Assembly (NCBI RefSeq): GCF_002211365.1
Contig: NZ_LOKZ01000034.1
Span: 124,001-188,000, forward strand
Length of the DNA stretch: 64,000 bases
Reading direction: 5' to 3'
From: Rhizobium sp. R711
GTDB taxonomy: Bacteria; Pseudomonadota; Alphaproteobacteria; Rhizobiales; Rhizobiaceae
The notes beneath the pieces are model-generated. The model saw only the letters and a list, made by a program, of their open reading frames with translations, made no database searches and was not told the DNA's origin. Positions 45,737 through 53,968 of the stretch are shown here, piece after piece. The translations under genes were made by a program, and so were the position numbers. Positions within the stretch are counted from its first letter, which is position 1. Each line of letters begins with the position of its first letter.

Positions 45737-47272
45737 ATGAGTACTGGCGTTAGCACATCGACCGATAAGAACATCGTCGACAAGTCACGCAGTCACCGGA
45801 ACAAGCCAGTGTCGAAGGCTGTCCGGCTGACGCGGGAGCGCCTCCAGTCGAGCCATGCCGGAAGCGGCGCATTCGATCGCGACGTGCTCGTCATGTACAT
45901 CAACGCGGTCCTCCAGGGCGCATCGATCGTCCCACTCTTTGTCACGATCATGGCCGCTCTCGGCGTCTATTTCACTGAGAACACCCAGATCTTCCTGTGG
46001 GCGCTGCTGACGCTGACGGGCCATGCCACGAATGTATTTCTAGCGCGCCGGGCCAGAGGCCAGGAAATCAATGCAACGACAGCGCGCAAATGGCGCCGCG
46101 TTCTCCTGCTTGGGCAATTCATGGTCGGCTGCTGCTGGGTAGTGTTCGCCCTGCAGGACTGCACCGCCTGCGAGCCCTCGAGCTTCCTGCTCTACAAGGG
46201 CGCCACACTGCTTATTGCGCTTTCGATCACGGCGATGTCGAATTTCATGCTGACGCCGTCGGTGCTCATTACCTTCGCACCCGTCGTTCTGGGACTGATT
46301 GCAAAGGCCGGCCTCTCCCGCGAAATGCTCGAGATCAGCCTGACGACCGTCTTCACCACGACGGTCATCCTCTTCAACTACATCAGCGACCGGCTGTTCC
46401 AGTCCAACCTCAAGATCCTCGCCTACCAGGCCGAGAAGGACGATCTGATCGCCGAGTTGGAAGTCGCAAAGTCCATGTCGGATGAAGCCCGCCGCCGGGC
46501 GGAAGAAGCAAACCTTGCAAAGTCCCGCTTCCTCGCATCCATGTCGCATGAGCTGAGAACGCCGCTTAATGCCATCCTGGGCTTCTCCGAGGTCATGTCG
46601 GCTGAGGTGATGGGGCCGCTCAACAATCCGACCTACAAGGAATATACCGGCGACATCCACCGATCGGGCGAACATCTGCTGAACCTCATCAACGAGATCC
46701 TCGATCTCTCGCGCATCGAAGCCGGCAAGTACGAGCTCAGCGAGGAGGCAATCTCGCTGCTGAACATCTCCGAAGACTGCATCGGCATGGTGCAGTTGCG
46801 AGCCCGCGGCAAGAACATCACCATCTCCCAGCAGTTCGAGCCAGAATTGCCGGCCGTCTGGGCAGACGAGAAGTCGCTGCGACAGGTCATCCTCAACCTG
46901 CTTTCGAACGCCGTGAAGTTCACGCCGCAAGCCGGCGAAATCCACGTCAAGGTCGGCTGGACCGCAGGCGGTGGCCAATACATCTCGATCAAGGACAACG
47001 GTCCCGGGATTCCTGAAGAAGAGATCCCGGTTGTTCTTTCAGCTTTCGGCCAGGGCTCGATTGCGATCAAGAGCGCCGAACAAGGCACCGGCCTCGGCTT
47101 GCCGATTGTTCAGGCAATCCTCGCCAAGCACGACGGCCAGTTCATCCTCAAGTCGAAGCTGCGCGAGGGCACCGAAGTCATCGCCATCCTGCCCGCCAAA
47201 CGTGTGCTGCAGACCGTCCCGGCCGTCGAGGATGCGCCAGCGGTTTCACGCAGGCGCCGGAGTTTTGCATAA
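45737..47272 (+). CDS. Membrane sensor histidine kinase
   Basis: A 511-residue kinase. It has a polar N-terminus of about 50 residues, then around six hydrophobic helices between residues 55 and 225 with only short loops. A coiled-coil linker (EKDDLIAELEVAKSMSDEARRRAEEA) leads to the dimerisation domain with phospho-acceptor His271 in SMSHELRTPLNAILGFSEVM. The ATPase domain has N-box NLLSNAVKF, G1 IKDNGPGIP and G2 GTGLGLPI. The H-box is of the PleC/DivJ/PdhS kind common in alphaproteobacteria. There is no receiver domain and no adjacent response-regulator gene, so it is an orphan kinase. Confidence 0.92.
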   Translation: MSTGVSTSTDKNIVDKSRSHRNKPVSKAVRLTRERLQSSHAGSGAFDRDVLVMYINAVLQGASIVPLFVTIMAALGVYFTENTQIFLWALLTLTGHATNVFLARRARGQEINATTARKWRRVLLLGQFMVGCCWVVFALQDCTACEPSSFLLYKGATLLIALSITAMSNFMLTPSVLITFAPVVLGLIAKAGLSREMLEISLTTVFTTTVILFNYISDRLFQSNLKILAYQAEKDDLIAELEVAKSMSDEARRRAEEANLAKSRFLASMSHELRTPLNAILGFSEVMSAEVMGPLNNPTYKEYTGDIHRSGEHLLNLINEILDLSRIEAGKYELSEEAISLLNISEDCIGMVQLRARGKNITISQQFEPELPAVWADEKSLRQVILNLLSNAVKFTPQAGEIHVKVGWTAGGGQYISIKDNGPGIPEEEIPVVLSAFGQGSIAIKSAEQGTGLGLPIVQAILAKHDGQFILKSKLREGTEVIAILPAKRVLQTVPAVEDAPAVSRRRRSFA

Positions 47273-47276
47273 AAGT

Positions 47277-48396
47277 CTAGTCGACGATCCCGTTGAAATC
47301 CGGATCATCTTCGAAGTCCTGCAGGTCATTGTCGATGCTGGTCGGATCAGTCAAGTTTTTTAGAGCCCGTTTCGCAGCTTCGCTGAGCTCGACCGCCTTG
47401 CGCGCAGCGTGCAGGACAGCATCTCGCGCAATCCGCCGCTCATCGGGGGATGCGTCGTTCGGCAAATAATGATGCTTCTGACCATAGGCAACAGCCATCA
47501 AGAACCAGTATCGCGATAGTTTCACTGCCGGCGTTGCCGTCAATTTATTCCCCAGTTCGGTAGCCGTCAGATATCCTCCTGTCTGGTAAAGCAAGTTTGC
47601 AATAACGTTGAGACTGTCGTTAACAGACAGGCTCGATGCCCGAGATGCATACGTTATCATTGGGCTGTCCTGCGGCAGTGATGTGGCGACCTTCTTGACC
47701 TCGTTCACCATTTCCTGTTTCAGCCGTTCGGCCCCAGGATCAGTTAGTATTTTTTCAACGTAAAGGAACAGCGGTGAGAGATAGATGCGAGTATACAAAT
47801 AGAAGAATATAAAGCCGCTGACCAAGCCCGCGACCAGAAGAAGCGGCCCCACTGCTGGCAGAATCCCGCAGACGACGATCCATCTCTGAAGATCATTACC
47901 CTTTCTGCTAGGAAATCACTGAAATCGCGAAATCGATCACCCAGCGAGTCAACCTCGGTGAGGCCGACACCAACGAGCATCGTCCTCAGCCACTCGGAGA
48001 TGCGTTCCAGGTTGGTATTGGATCCGAGAAGCCGCTCTTTTCCGGCTGCAGGCAACGTCGCATTTTGATAGTCGAGCACCGCGGCCTTCGGATTTGCAGG
48101 GGTTTGTTGACGCCGTAGCAGCAGCTAGGGTCGCCGAATTGTCTCTCGCCAAAACACGGGGGGACGGAAAACAGAAAGCCTAGGAACCCTCCGACCGCGA
48201 TCCCCGCCAAAACGATGAGCGCGCCCACCCCGAAACCACCGAGAATTCCATCTGCCTGCGCCATACCCGCGCCGACAAATGCTGCGGCGGTTGCGCCCAC
48301 CCCCGCTTCGAGGAGTAGGACGGCATGCCTGTTGCGTTCTGCGGCTTCGAACCGCTCGCCAAGATATTGGTCCGATTTTTCCGGTAAAGTCGCCAT
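47277..48396 (-). pseudogene. Membrane protein gene broken by three frameshifts
   Basis: Four minus-strand frames join into one protein of about 370 residues. It starts at ATG 48396 (GGGGGA 6 nt upstream) with a charged N-terminus, then two hydrophobic helices ending FLFSVP. An extra base in the G6 run at 48158-48163 shifts to VLARDNSATLAAATAS. A second extra base near 48099-48107 shifts to LDYQNATL and NTNLERISEWLRTMLVGVG. A missing base near 47898-47905 shifts to NDLQRWIVVCGILPAVGP, followed by two helices and a soluble tail to 47277. Each piece keeps good coding character, so decay is recent or the shifts are sequencing errors. Function unknown. Confidence 0.75.
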
Positions 48397-48505
48397 TGCA
48401 TCCCCCACTTTCCGCCCGGGGATAGAACGGTCATATTTCGAATGCAATTGCACGATGTATCACGGCTAGACACACAACCAAAAGCCACTGCTGGTTGCGA
48501 TGTCG

Positions 48506-48886
48506 TTAGCCAAACAACAAATGCTTCCCGATCGTAAACAGCAGGAACAAACCGCACGCCGCGATCATGCAGACGACCGCGAAGGAGCCGAGATCCTTGG
48601 CGTGCTTCCCGACCATCGAGATCTCCGGCGAAATCCTGTCGATGACCTCCTCGATCGCGGTGTTCAGCGCCTCGACGGCGAAGAGCGCGAGGAACAGCAC
48701 GGTCGCGATCATCATCTCCGCCAACGTGGCGCCAACGGCGATCAGGAGGATCATCGAAACCGCGAAAAACAGCAGTTCCTGCCGGAACGCGGCCTCCTTG
48801 ATAAGCCGCCTGAAACCGCCCAGCGAATAGCTGGCGGCTGCAAAGAAGTGGCTGATGCCGGTGAGTTTTGTCACGGCAGGTTTCAT
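48506..48886 (-). CDS. dgkA: Diacylglycerol kinase
   Basis: A 126-residue trimeric inner-membrane lipid kinase phosphorylating diacylglycerol to phosphatidate, recycling lipid left over from glucan or other head-group transfer. It has an N-terminal amphipathic helix (GGFRRLIKEAAFRQE), three hydrophobic helices, and the family motif EALNTAIEEVIDRIS followed by GKHAKDLGSFAV. The ATG at 48886 has GAGGG 7 nt upstream; a TTG lies one codon earlier. Confidence 0.95.
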   Translation of the reverse strand: MKPAVTKLTGISHFFAAASYSLGGFRRLIKEAAFRQELLFFAVSMILLIAVGATLAEMMIATVLFLALFAVEALNTAIEEVIDRISPEISMVGKHAKDLGSFAVVCMIAACGLFLLFTIGKHLLFG

Positions 48887-49006
48887 CAAGTGCCCTCGTC
48901 GTCCTTCGATGGCGGGCCATTGCCGCCATCGGTCAGAAATTGCGAATACCGGTTCACGGTCCCCGCGGCAAGAACTCTGTCATCAACCTGTCACGAGCCT
49001 GAAGGC

Positions 49007-50023
49007 TTAATGCTTGTTGCTGACGCCTGCTTGCGAGAATGTTGCCATCCCGGAATGGCATGCGGCGGCTGCCTTGACGATCCCGGCCGCAAGGGCCGCG
49101 CCCGTCCCCTCGCCGAGCCGCATGCCAAGCGCCAGAAGCGGCGTCTTGCCGAGCATCTCGATTGCTCGCAAATGTCCCGGCTCGCCGGAGACGTGGCCGA
49201 TCAGGCAGTGATCAAGCGCCGAGGGATTGGCCGCCTTCAGGATGGCGCCGGCGGCGGTCGCGACATAGCCGTCAATCAGAACTGGGATCCGCTCGACACG
49301 CGCCGCAAGGATCGCCCCGGCCATCGCCGCAATCTCGCGCCCGCCGAGGCGGCGCATGATCTCCAGCGGATCGCCCAGATGATCGCTGTGCAGCGCAACC
49401 GCTCTCTCGACGGCCGCGATCTTGCGCTCCAGCATGTCGCCTTCGGAGCCCGTACCCGGACCAACCCAATCACGCGCCGTGCCACCGTAGAGGGCGTAGT
49501 TGATCGCCGCTGCGATCGTGGTGTTGCCGATCCCCATCTCGCCGATGCAAAGAAGATCGGTGCCGCCAGCAATTGCTTCCATTCCAAATGCCATGGTCGC
49601 CGCACAGTCACGCTCGGACAATGCAGGTTCTTCGGTAATGTCGCCCGTCGGATAGTCGAGCGCCAGATCGAAGACCTTCAGACCTAGGTCATAGGCCACG
49701 CAGATCTGATTGATCGCGGCGCCGCCAGCCGCGAAATTCTCGACCATCTGCTGTGTCACGGTGGGCGGGAACGGCGTGATGCCCTGCCTGGTGACGCCGT
49801 GATTGCCGGCAAAGATGGCCACCAATGGCCGGTTGACCGCGGGTACCCTGCCCGTCCAGGCTGCGAGCCAGAAGGCGATTTCCTCGAGCCGTCCGAGCGC
49901 GCCGGGCGGCTTCGTCAACTGCGCATCGCGCTCGCGCGCGGCCGCCAGCGCCCTGGCATCCGGTCCCGGCAGATCGCGTAGAAGTGCCCGAAAATCGTCG
50001 AATGGCATGCCTGAAACGCTCAT
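49007..50023 (-). CDS. cobT: Nicotinate-nucleotide--dimethylbenzimidazole phosphoribosyltransferase
   Basis: Activates the lower ligand of cobalamin by making alpha-ribazole phosphate from nicotinate mononucleotide and 5,6-dimethylbenzimidazole. The 338 residues have family length. The catalytic glutamate motif GEGTG has Glu305; KPPGALGRLEEIA is near the N-terminus and GNHGVTRQGITPFP follows. This enzyme is named CobT in enteric and rhizobial use and CobU in Pseudomonas denitrificans. It diverges from cobS over 138 nt; I saw no clear cobalamin riboswitch there. Confidence 0.96.
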   Translation of the reverse strand: MSVSGMPFDDFRALLRDLPGPDARALAAARERDAQLTKPPGALGRLEEIAFWLAAWTGRVPAVNRPLVAIFAGNHGVTRQGITPFPPTVTQQMVENFAAGGAAINQICVAYDLGLKVFDLALDYPTGDITEEPALSERDCAATMAFGMEAIAGGTDLLCIGEMGIGNTTIAAAINYALYGGTARDWVGPGTGSEGDMLERKIAAVERAVALHSDHLGDPLEIMRRLGGREIAAMAGAILAARVERIPVLIDGYVATAAGAILKAANPSALDHCLIGHVSGEPGHLRAIEMLGKTPLLALGMRLGEGTGAALAAGIVKAAAACHSGMATFSQAGVSNKH

Positions 50024-50161
50024 GAATGCGGTTTCCTTGTCTTGGTCGGTAACTTGTTTTTTTGCTGCAAATCAGCTTCTTTCGTCGCCACTCTCTTAAA
50101 GGCAGGCGCCGAGGCGAACAACTCCTAAAGCGCTGCATATGGTCGCGGAGTCAGGGTCAAA

Positions 50162-50944
50162 ATGTACATCGGAAATTATGCGACCGACCTTGCTCGTGCC
50201 GTTGCCTTCCTCAGCCGCATTCCGATGCCGTCTTTCGCCTTCGGCGGCTTCAACGGCAAGCTGGACAGAGCCTCCCGCACCTTCCCCATGGCAGGCATTT
50301 TCATTGCACTCCTGCCCGCTCTAGTCTTCCTGCTCATGCTTGGCCTGCACGCCGACCGGCTGATGTCGGCGTTCTGCGCGCTTGCCGTCCAGGCGGCACT
50401 GACCGGCGCGCTGCATGAGGATGGCATTGCCGACTGCGCCGACGGCCTCGGTGGTGGGCGCGACCGCGATCATGCGCTGTCGATCATGAAGGACAGCCGC
50501 ATCGGCACCTATGGCGCGATCTCGCTGATCCTGTCGTTCGCGCTTCGAGCGGCGGCACTCGCCGCGATCGCGCGCGCAGCGCCGCCCCTGGCCGCAGCGC
50601 TTGCTATCCCGGCGATTGCCTGCATCAGCCGCGCCGCGATCGTCTGGCATTGGCATCGGCTGCCGCCGGCCAAACCCGATGGCGTCGCCGCGGCGGCCGG
50701 ACAGCCGGGTGAAGGCGCGATGCATATGGCGCTCGTCTCCGGCTGCCTCTTGTCGGCTCTGATGCTCTGGCCGAGCTTCGGTCTCCTGCCCCTCGTCTGT
50801 GCCCTTCTCGCCTGTGGTTTATCCGCCATGACCTTCACCCGCATCGTCCGTCGCAAACTGGCCGGGCACACGGGCGACACGCTCGGCGCGACCCAGCAGA
50901 TTTCGGAAATCGCCGCCCTCTGCGCCCTTGCCATGGCTTCGTGA
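50162..50944 (+). CDS. cobS: Adenosylcobinamide-GDP ribazoletransferase (cobalamin synthase)
   Basis: A 260-residue inner-membrane enzyme that joins adenosylcobinamide-GDP with alpha-ribazole (phosphate) to complete cobalamin. The signature ALHEDGIADCADGLGGG is near residue 80, followed by the substrate region KDSRIGTYG. About six hydrophobic helices fit the family. It is called CobV in P. denitrificans. It is placed divergently to cobT, whose product it uses. Its stop is 18 nt before the DUF1289 gene. Confidence 0.96.
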   Translation: MYIGNYATDLARAVAFLSRIPMPSFAFGGFNGKLDRASRTFPMAGIFIALLPALVFLLMLGLHADRLMSAFCALAVQAALTGALHEDGIADCADGLGGGRDRDHALSIMKDSRIGTYGAISLILSFALRAAALAAIARAAPPLAAALAIPAIACISRAAIVWHWHRLPPAKPDGVAAAAGQPGEGAMHMALVSGCLLSALMLWPSFGLLPLVCALLACGLSAMTFTRIVRRKLAGHTGDTLGATQQISEIAALCALAMAS

Positions 50945-50962
50945 AATCTCGATATAGAACGC

Positions 50963-51178
50963 ATGCAAACACCCTGCATCCATGTCTGCTCGATCGACCC
51001 GGGAACCGGCCTGTGCATAGGTTGCGGCCGCACGCTTCCGGAGATCGGTGGCTGGACATCCTTCTCCGACGAGGAGCGCCGGCGACTGATGACCCTGTTG
51101 CCCGCGCGACTTGCCGCGAGCGGACTGACGATACCATTACAGCCGACCACCCAGGCCGGCGCGGAGCAGCATGTATGA
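50963..51178 (+). CDS. DUF1289 small cysteine-rich protein
   Basis: 71 residues. Four cysteines in CIHVCSIDPGTGLCIGCGRT (residues 5-22) match the DUF1289 family and look able to bind zinc or an Fe-S cluster. The following EIGGWTSFSDEERRRLM is also a family hallmark. Function is not established. Its stop overlaps the next start (ATGA), so it is translationally coupled to the membrane aspartic protease gene, and both follow cobS closely. Confidence 0.9.
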   Translation: MQTPCIHVCSIDPGTGLCIGCGRTLPEIGGWTSFSDEERRRLMTLLPARLAASGLTIPLQPTTQAGAEQHV

Positions 51179-51876
51179 ACCGTCTGACGATTGTTCTTGC
51201 GGTCCTTGGCCTGGGTTTCGCGGTCCTCATCTTCAGCGACGACACGAGCCGCATCTTCGGTATGCGGACCGACGATTTCGGCCGTTTTGTCTATTTGCTT
51301 CCTATCGCATTGATGCTGGCCGCGGGCATTTGGGCGCGGCGCACCAGCGCGAGCGAGACTTTACGCAACCTGATGATCTGGCTCGTCCTGATCCTCGGCC
51401 TTGCTACCGTCTATCTCTACCGACAGGAGGCGCTTGGCGTCGGCAACCGCCTGCTCGCCGGTCTCGTGCCGGGCCGCGCCGTGGTCGTGACCACCAGCGA
51501 GGGCGGTCAGGAGGTGATCCTTCACAAGCTCCTGAATGGGCACTACGAGGCCTACGTCACGATCAACGGCCAGAGCATTTCGATGCTGGTCGATACCGGC
51601 GCCAGCATGATCGCGCTGTCCCGCGAGGATGCCGAGCGAGTGGGCATCATGCCCGACAACCTCGATTATACGATGAGCGTCATGACGGCCAATGGCCGCG
51701 CCCGTGCCGCCCGCGTTACGCTTTCCGAGGTCGCGATCGGCCCGATCATTCGCCACAACGTTCCTGCCAGCGTCGCGCAGGATGGCAAGCTCGATCAGAG
51801 CCTCCTCGGCATGAGCTTCCTGTCTACCCTCGGCTCATTGCAGATACAGACCGACGAACTTCGGATGCGCGATTAA
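51175..51876 (+). CDS. Membrane-anchored retropepsin-like aspartic protease (TIGR02281 type)
   Basis: A 233-residue protein. Three hydrophobic helices lie in the first 90 residues (LTIVLAVLGLGFAVLIF, FVYLLPIALMLAAGIW, LMIWLVLILGLATVYLY). A clan AA aspartic protease domain follows, with VDTGASMIALS (catalytic Asp near residue 140) and, near the end, DQSLLGMSFL. Retropepsins act as dimers with one Asp each. The protease domain would face the periplasm after three helices if the N-terminus is cytoplasmic. Substrate unknown. Confidence 0.88.
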   Translation: MNRLTIVLAVLGLGFAVLIFSDDTSRIFGMRTDDFGRFVYLLPIALMLAAGIWARRTSASETLRNLMIWLVLILGLATVYLYRQEALGVGNRLLAGLVPGRAVVVTTSEGGQEVILHKLLNGHYEAYVTINGQSISMLVDTGASMIALSREDAERVGIMPDNLDYTMSVMTANGRARAARVTLSEVAIGPIIRHNVPASVAQDGKLDQSLLGMSFLSTLGSLQIQTDELRMRD

Positions 51877-51902
51877 GGCCGGCCGCCCCCGCCGATCCGC
51901 GT

Positions 51903-52664
51903 TTAGCTCCGCAGCCTATAGCCTGTCCGGAAGATCCAGCCCAGCGTCCCGAGGCAAAGCACGAGGAAGAGTGAGATCATCCCAAGGCTTACCAGCGGAT
52001 TGACGTCGGCGATGCCAAAGAAGCTCCAGCGGAAACCGCTTACCAGATAGAGCACCGGGTTGAAGTGGCTCACCGCCTGCCAGAACGGCGGCAGCATGCT
52101 GATCGAATAGAAGCTGCCGCCAAGGAAGGTCAGCGGCGGCACGACCAGCATGGGAATGAGGTTCAACTGCTCGAAGTTGGTCGCCCAGATTCCAATCATG
52201 AAGCCGAATAGGCTGAACGTGATGGCCGTCAACAGAAAGAACAGCACCATCATCACGGGATGCTCGATCCTGACCTCCACGAAGACGTTTGCAGTCAGCA
52301 GGATGATCACCCCGATCATCAGCCCCTTTGTCGCCGCCGCCCCGACGTAGCCGAGCAAAATCTCGGTCATTGCCACTGGCGCCGACAATACCTCGTAGAT
52401 CGTGCCGGTGAACTTCGGAAAATAGATCCCGAAGGAGCCGTTGCTGATGCATTGGCCAAGCAGCGTCAGCATGATCAGCCCTGGCGTGATAAACGCGCCA
52501 TAGGACACACCCTCCACCTCCTGGATCCGTGAACCGATCGCCGCGCCGAAGACGATGAAATAGAGCGATGTCGAAATGACCGGCGAAACGACACTTTGCA
52601 GGAGCGTCCGGCGCGTCCGCGCCATTTCGAAGAAATAGATGGATTTGATGGCTTCGACGTTCAT
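51903..52664 (-). CDS. ABC-2 type transporter permease
   Basis: A 253-residue inner-membrane subunit with six hydrophobic helices, typical of ABC-2 exporters of the YadH/NodJ type. The N-terminus KSIYFFEMARTRRTLLQSVVSPVIS and the late TFLGGSFYSISMLPPFWQAV are hallmarks. The ATG overlaps the ATPase stop (ATGA). With the ATPase gene it forms a two-gene exporter of the YadG-YadH class, whose natural cargo is unknown. It is convergent with the protease gene. Confidence 0.92.
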   Translation of the reverse strand: MNVEAIKSIYFFEMARTRRTLLQSVVSPVISTSLYFIVFGAAIGSRIQEVEGVSYGAFITPGLIMLTLLGQCISNGSFGIYFPKFTGTIYEVLSAPVAMTEILLGYVGAAATKGLMIGVIILLTANVFVEVRIEHPVMMVLFFLLTAITFSLFGFMIGIWATNFEQLNLIPMLVVPPLTFLGGSFYSISMLPPFWQAVSHFNPVLYLVSGFRWSFFGIADVNPLVSLGMISLFLVLCLGTLGWIFRTGYRLRS

Positions 52665-53587
52665 TTCGCTCCTCCCACGAGCGCCACGAAGATGTCTTCC
52701 AGCGAGCTCTGCTGCGTCGAAAGATCCTTGAAGTGAATGTTCTGCTCACCGAGGCGCGTCAGCAGTGTGGCGACGCTCTCCTGTTCATTCTGTGCGTCGA
52801 AATCGTAGATCAGGCGACTGCCGTCCGCGGCGAGCGAGAGGCCGTTGCCGGCAAAACACTCCGGCAGCGCTTGCAGCGGCTCGTTCAGTTCCAGAATGAG
52901 CTGTTTGCGGCCAAGCTTCGCCATCAGGGCCGTCTTCTCTTCCACCAACAGCAGCTGCCCGCCATTGATGACACCGACGCGGTCGGCGATCTCTTCCGCC
53001 TCCTCGATGTAATGCGTGGTCAGGATGATCGTCACGCCCGCCTTGCGCAGCTTCTCGACCACATGCCACATGTCCTTCCGCAGCGTCACATCCACGCCCG
53101 CCGTGGGCTCGTCGAGAAACAGGATTTCCGGCTCATGCGACAGCGCCTTGGCGATGAGCACGCGCCGCTTCATGCCGCCGGACAGTTGCCGCAGCATGTT
53201 GTCCTTCTTGTCCCATAGCGACAGATCGCGCAGCACCTTTTCGATATGCGCCGGATTGGGTCGCTTGCCATACAGTCCGCGCGAGAAGCTGACGGTATTC
53301 CAAACGGTCTCGAACTGGTCCGTCGTTAGCTCCTGGGGGACGAGACCGATCATGGAGCGCGTCGCCCGGAAATCCTTCACCACGTCATGACCGGCAACGA
53401 TGACCGTGCCGCCACTCGGATTGGCGATGCCACAAACAATCGAGATCATTGTCGTCTTGCCCGCGCCGTTCGGCCCGAGCAGCGCCAAAATCTCGCCTCG
53501 CTCGACATCGAGGTCGATGCCCTTCAGCGCTTGAAATCCGTTGGCATAGGTTTTGGTGAGATTTCGGATGGAAATAATCGGGGCCAT
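52661..53587 (-). CDS. ABC-2 type transporter ATP-binding protein
   Basis: A 308-residue ATPase: Walker A GPNGAGKTT, Q-loop VPQELT, signature LSGGMKRRV, Walker B ILFLDEPTAGVDV, switch His in TTHYIEEA. The C-terminal 80 residues form the extra domain of the YadG/DrrA type. The frame is open to 53644; MAPIISIRN at 53587 is chosen by family alignment, with a weak AGAAGAG upstream, and ATG 53605 is an alternative. It is coupled to the downstream permease by a 4-nt overlap. Confidence 0.92.
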   Translation of the reverse strand: MAPIISIRNLTKTYANGFQALKGIDLDVERGEILALLGPNGAGKTTMISIVCGIANPSGGTVIVAGHDVVKDFRATRSMIGLVPQELTTDQFETVWNTVSFSRGLYGKRPNPAHIEKVLRDLSLWDKKDNMLRQLSGGMKRRVLIAKALSHEPEILFLDEPTAGVDVTLRKDMWHVVEKLRKAGVTIILTTHYIEEAEEIADRVGVINGGQLLLVEEKTALMAKLGRKQLILELNEPLQALPECFAGNGLSLAADGSRLIYDFDAQNEQESVATLLTRLGEQNIHFKDLSTQQSSLEDIFVALVGGAK

Positions 53588-53939
53588 AAAGGGCTCTTCT
53601 GACATCTGCGGCGGAAGTTGCTGGGCGCTATATAGCCGCTTCAAGTAGTTTTGACATCCCGATGAAGATGAACAGAGTATTCACTTGCGTGAAAATGCCC
53701 GCGTTCGGCCCTATGGAAAACCTGGCGGCGGCAAGATGTCATCAGCCGGTGATATTTCTCATCCATAAAGACGGCGAGGCAAGCAAGCGCTCTCCGTCCC
53801 GCCGCACCCCTTGCGGAGCAGCCGTCTGAGCGATCTCGTTACGCTCCTTTTGCTTCCTCGACATGCAGTAGAGTGCATTACCAGTAATTACATGACCTGA
53901 CCCGGTTGGGCGGCGCCGCCCACGCCGCGTTCGCCTTGG
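53588..53939. other. Intergenic region with possible plus-strand small RNA
   Basis: About 350 nt without a protein gene. On the plus strand there is TTGACA at 53651-53656 with a weak -10 (GAGTAT, 53675-53680). Several possible stems follow, including a perfect GGGCGGC/GCCGCCC palindrome at 53908-53921, and then a strong terminator at 53940-53965 whose T-run is on the plus strand although no plus-strand gene precedes it. A small RNA of roughly 280 nt would explain this; not proven. The ATPase promoter on the minus strand must also be here. Confidence 0.35.
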
Positions 53940-53968
53940 GGCCGGCTCTCGAGCCGGCCTTTCCTTTT
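53940..53968 (+). terminator. Orphan intrinsic terminator on the plus strand
   Basis: An 8-bp perfect GC stem (53940-53947 with 53952-53959, 4-nt loop) is followed by a pyrimidine/T-rich tract on the plus strand. The neighbouring protein gene ends here on the minus strand, where the hairpin lacks a T-run. Confidence 0.7.

Noticed and set aside
50024..50161. Possible cobalamin riboswitch between cobT and cobS
   Set aside because: A GCCACT-like string occurs, but the rest of the B12-box consensus and the expected long fold are not visible, and the gap is too short for a full riboswitch.
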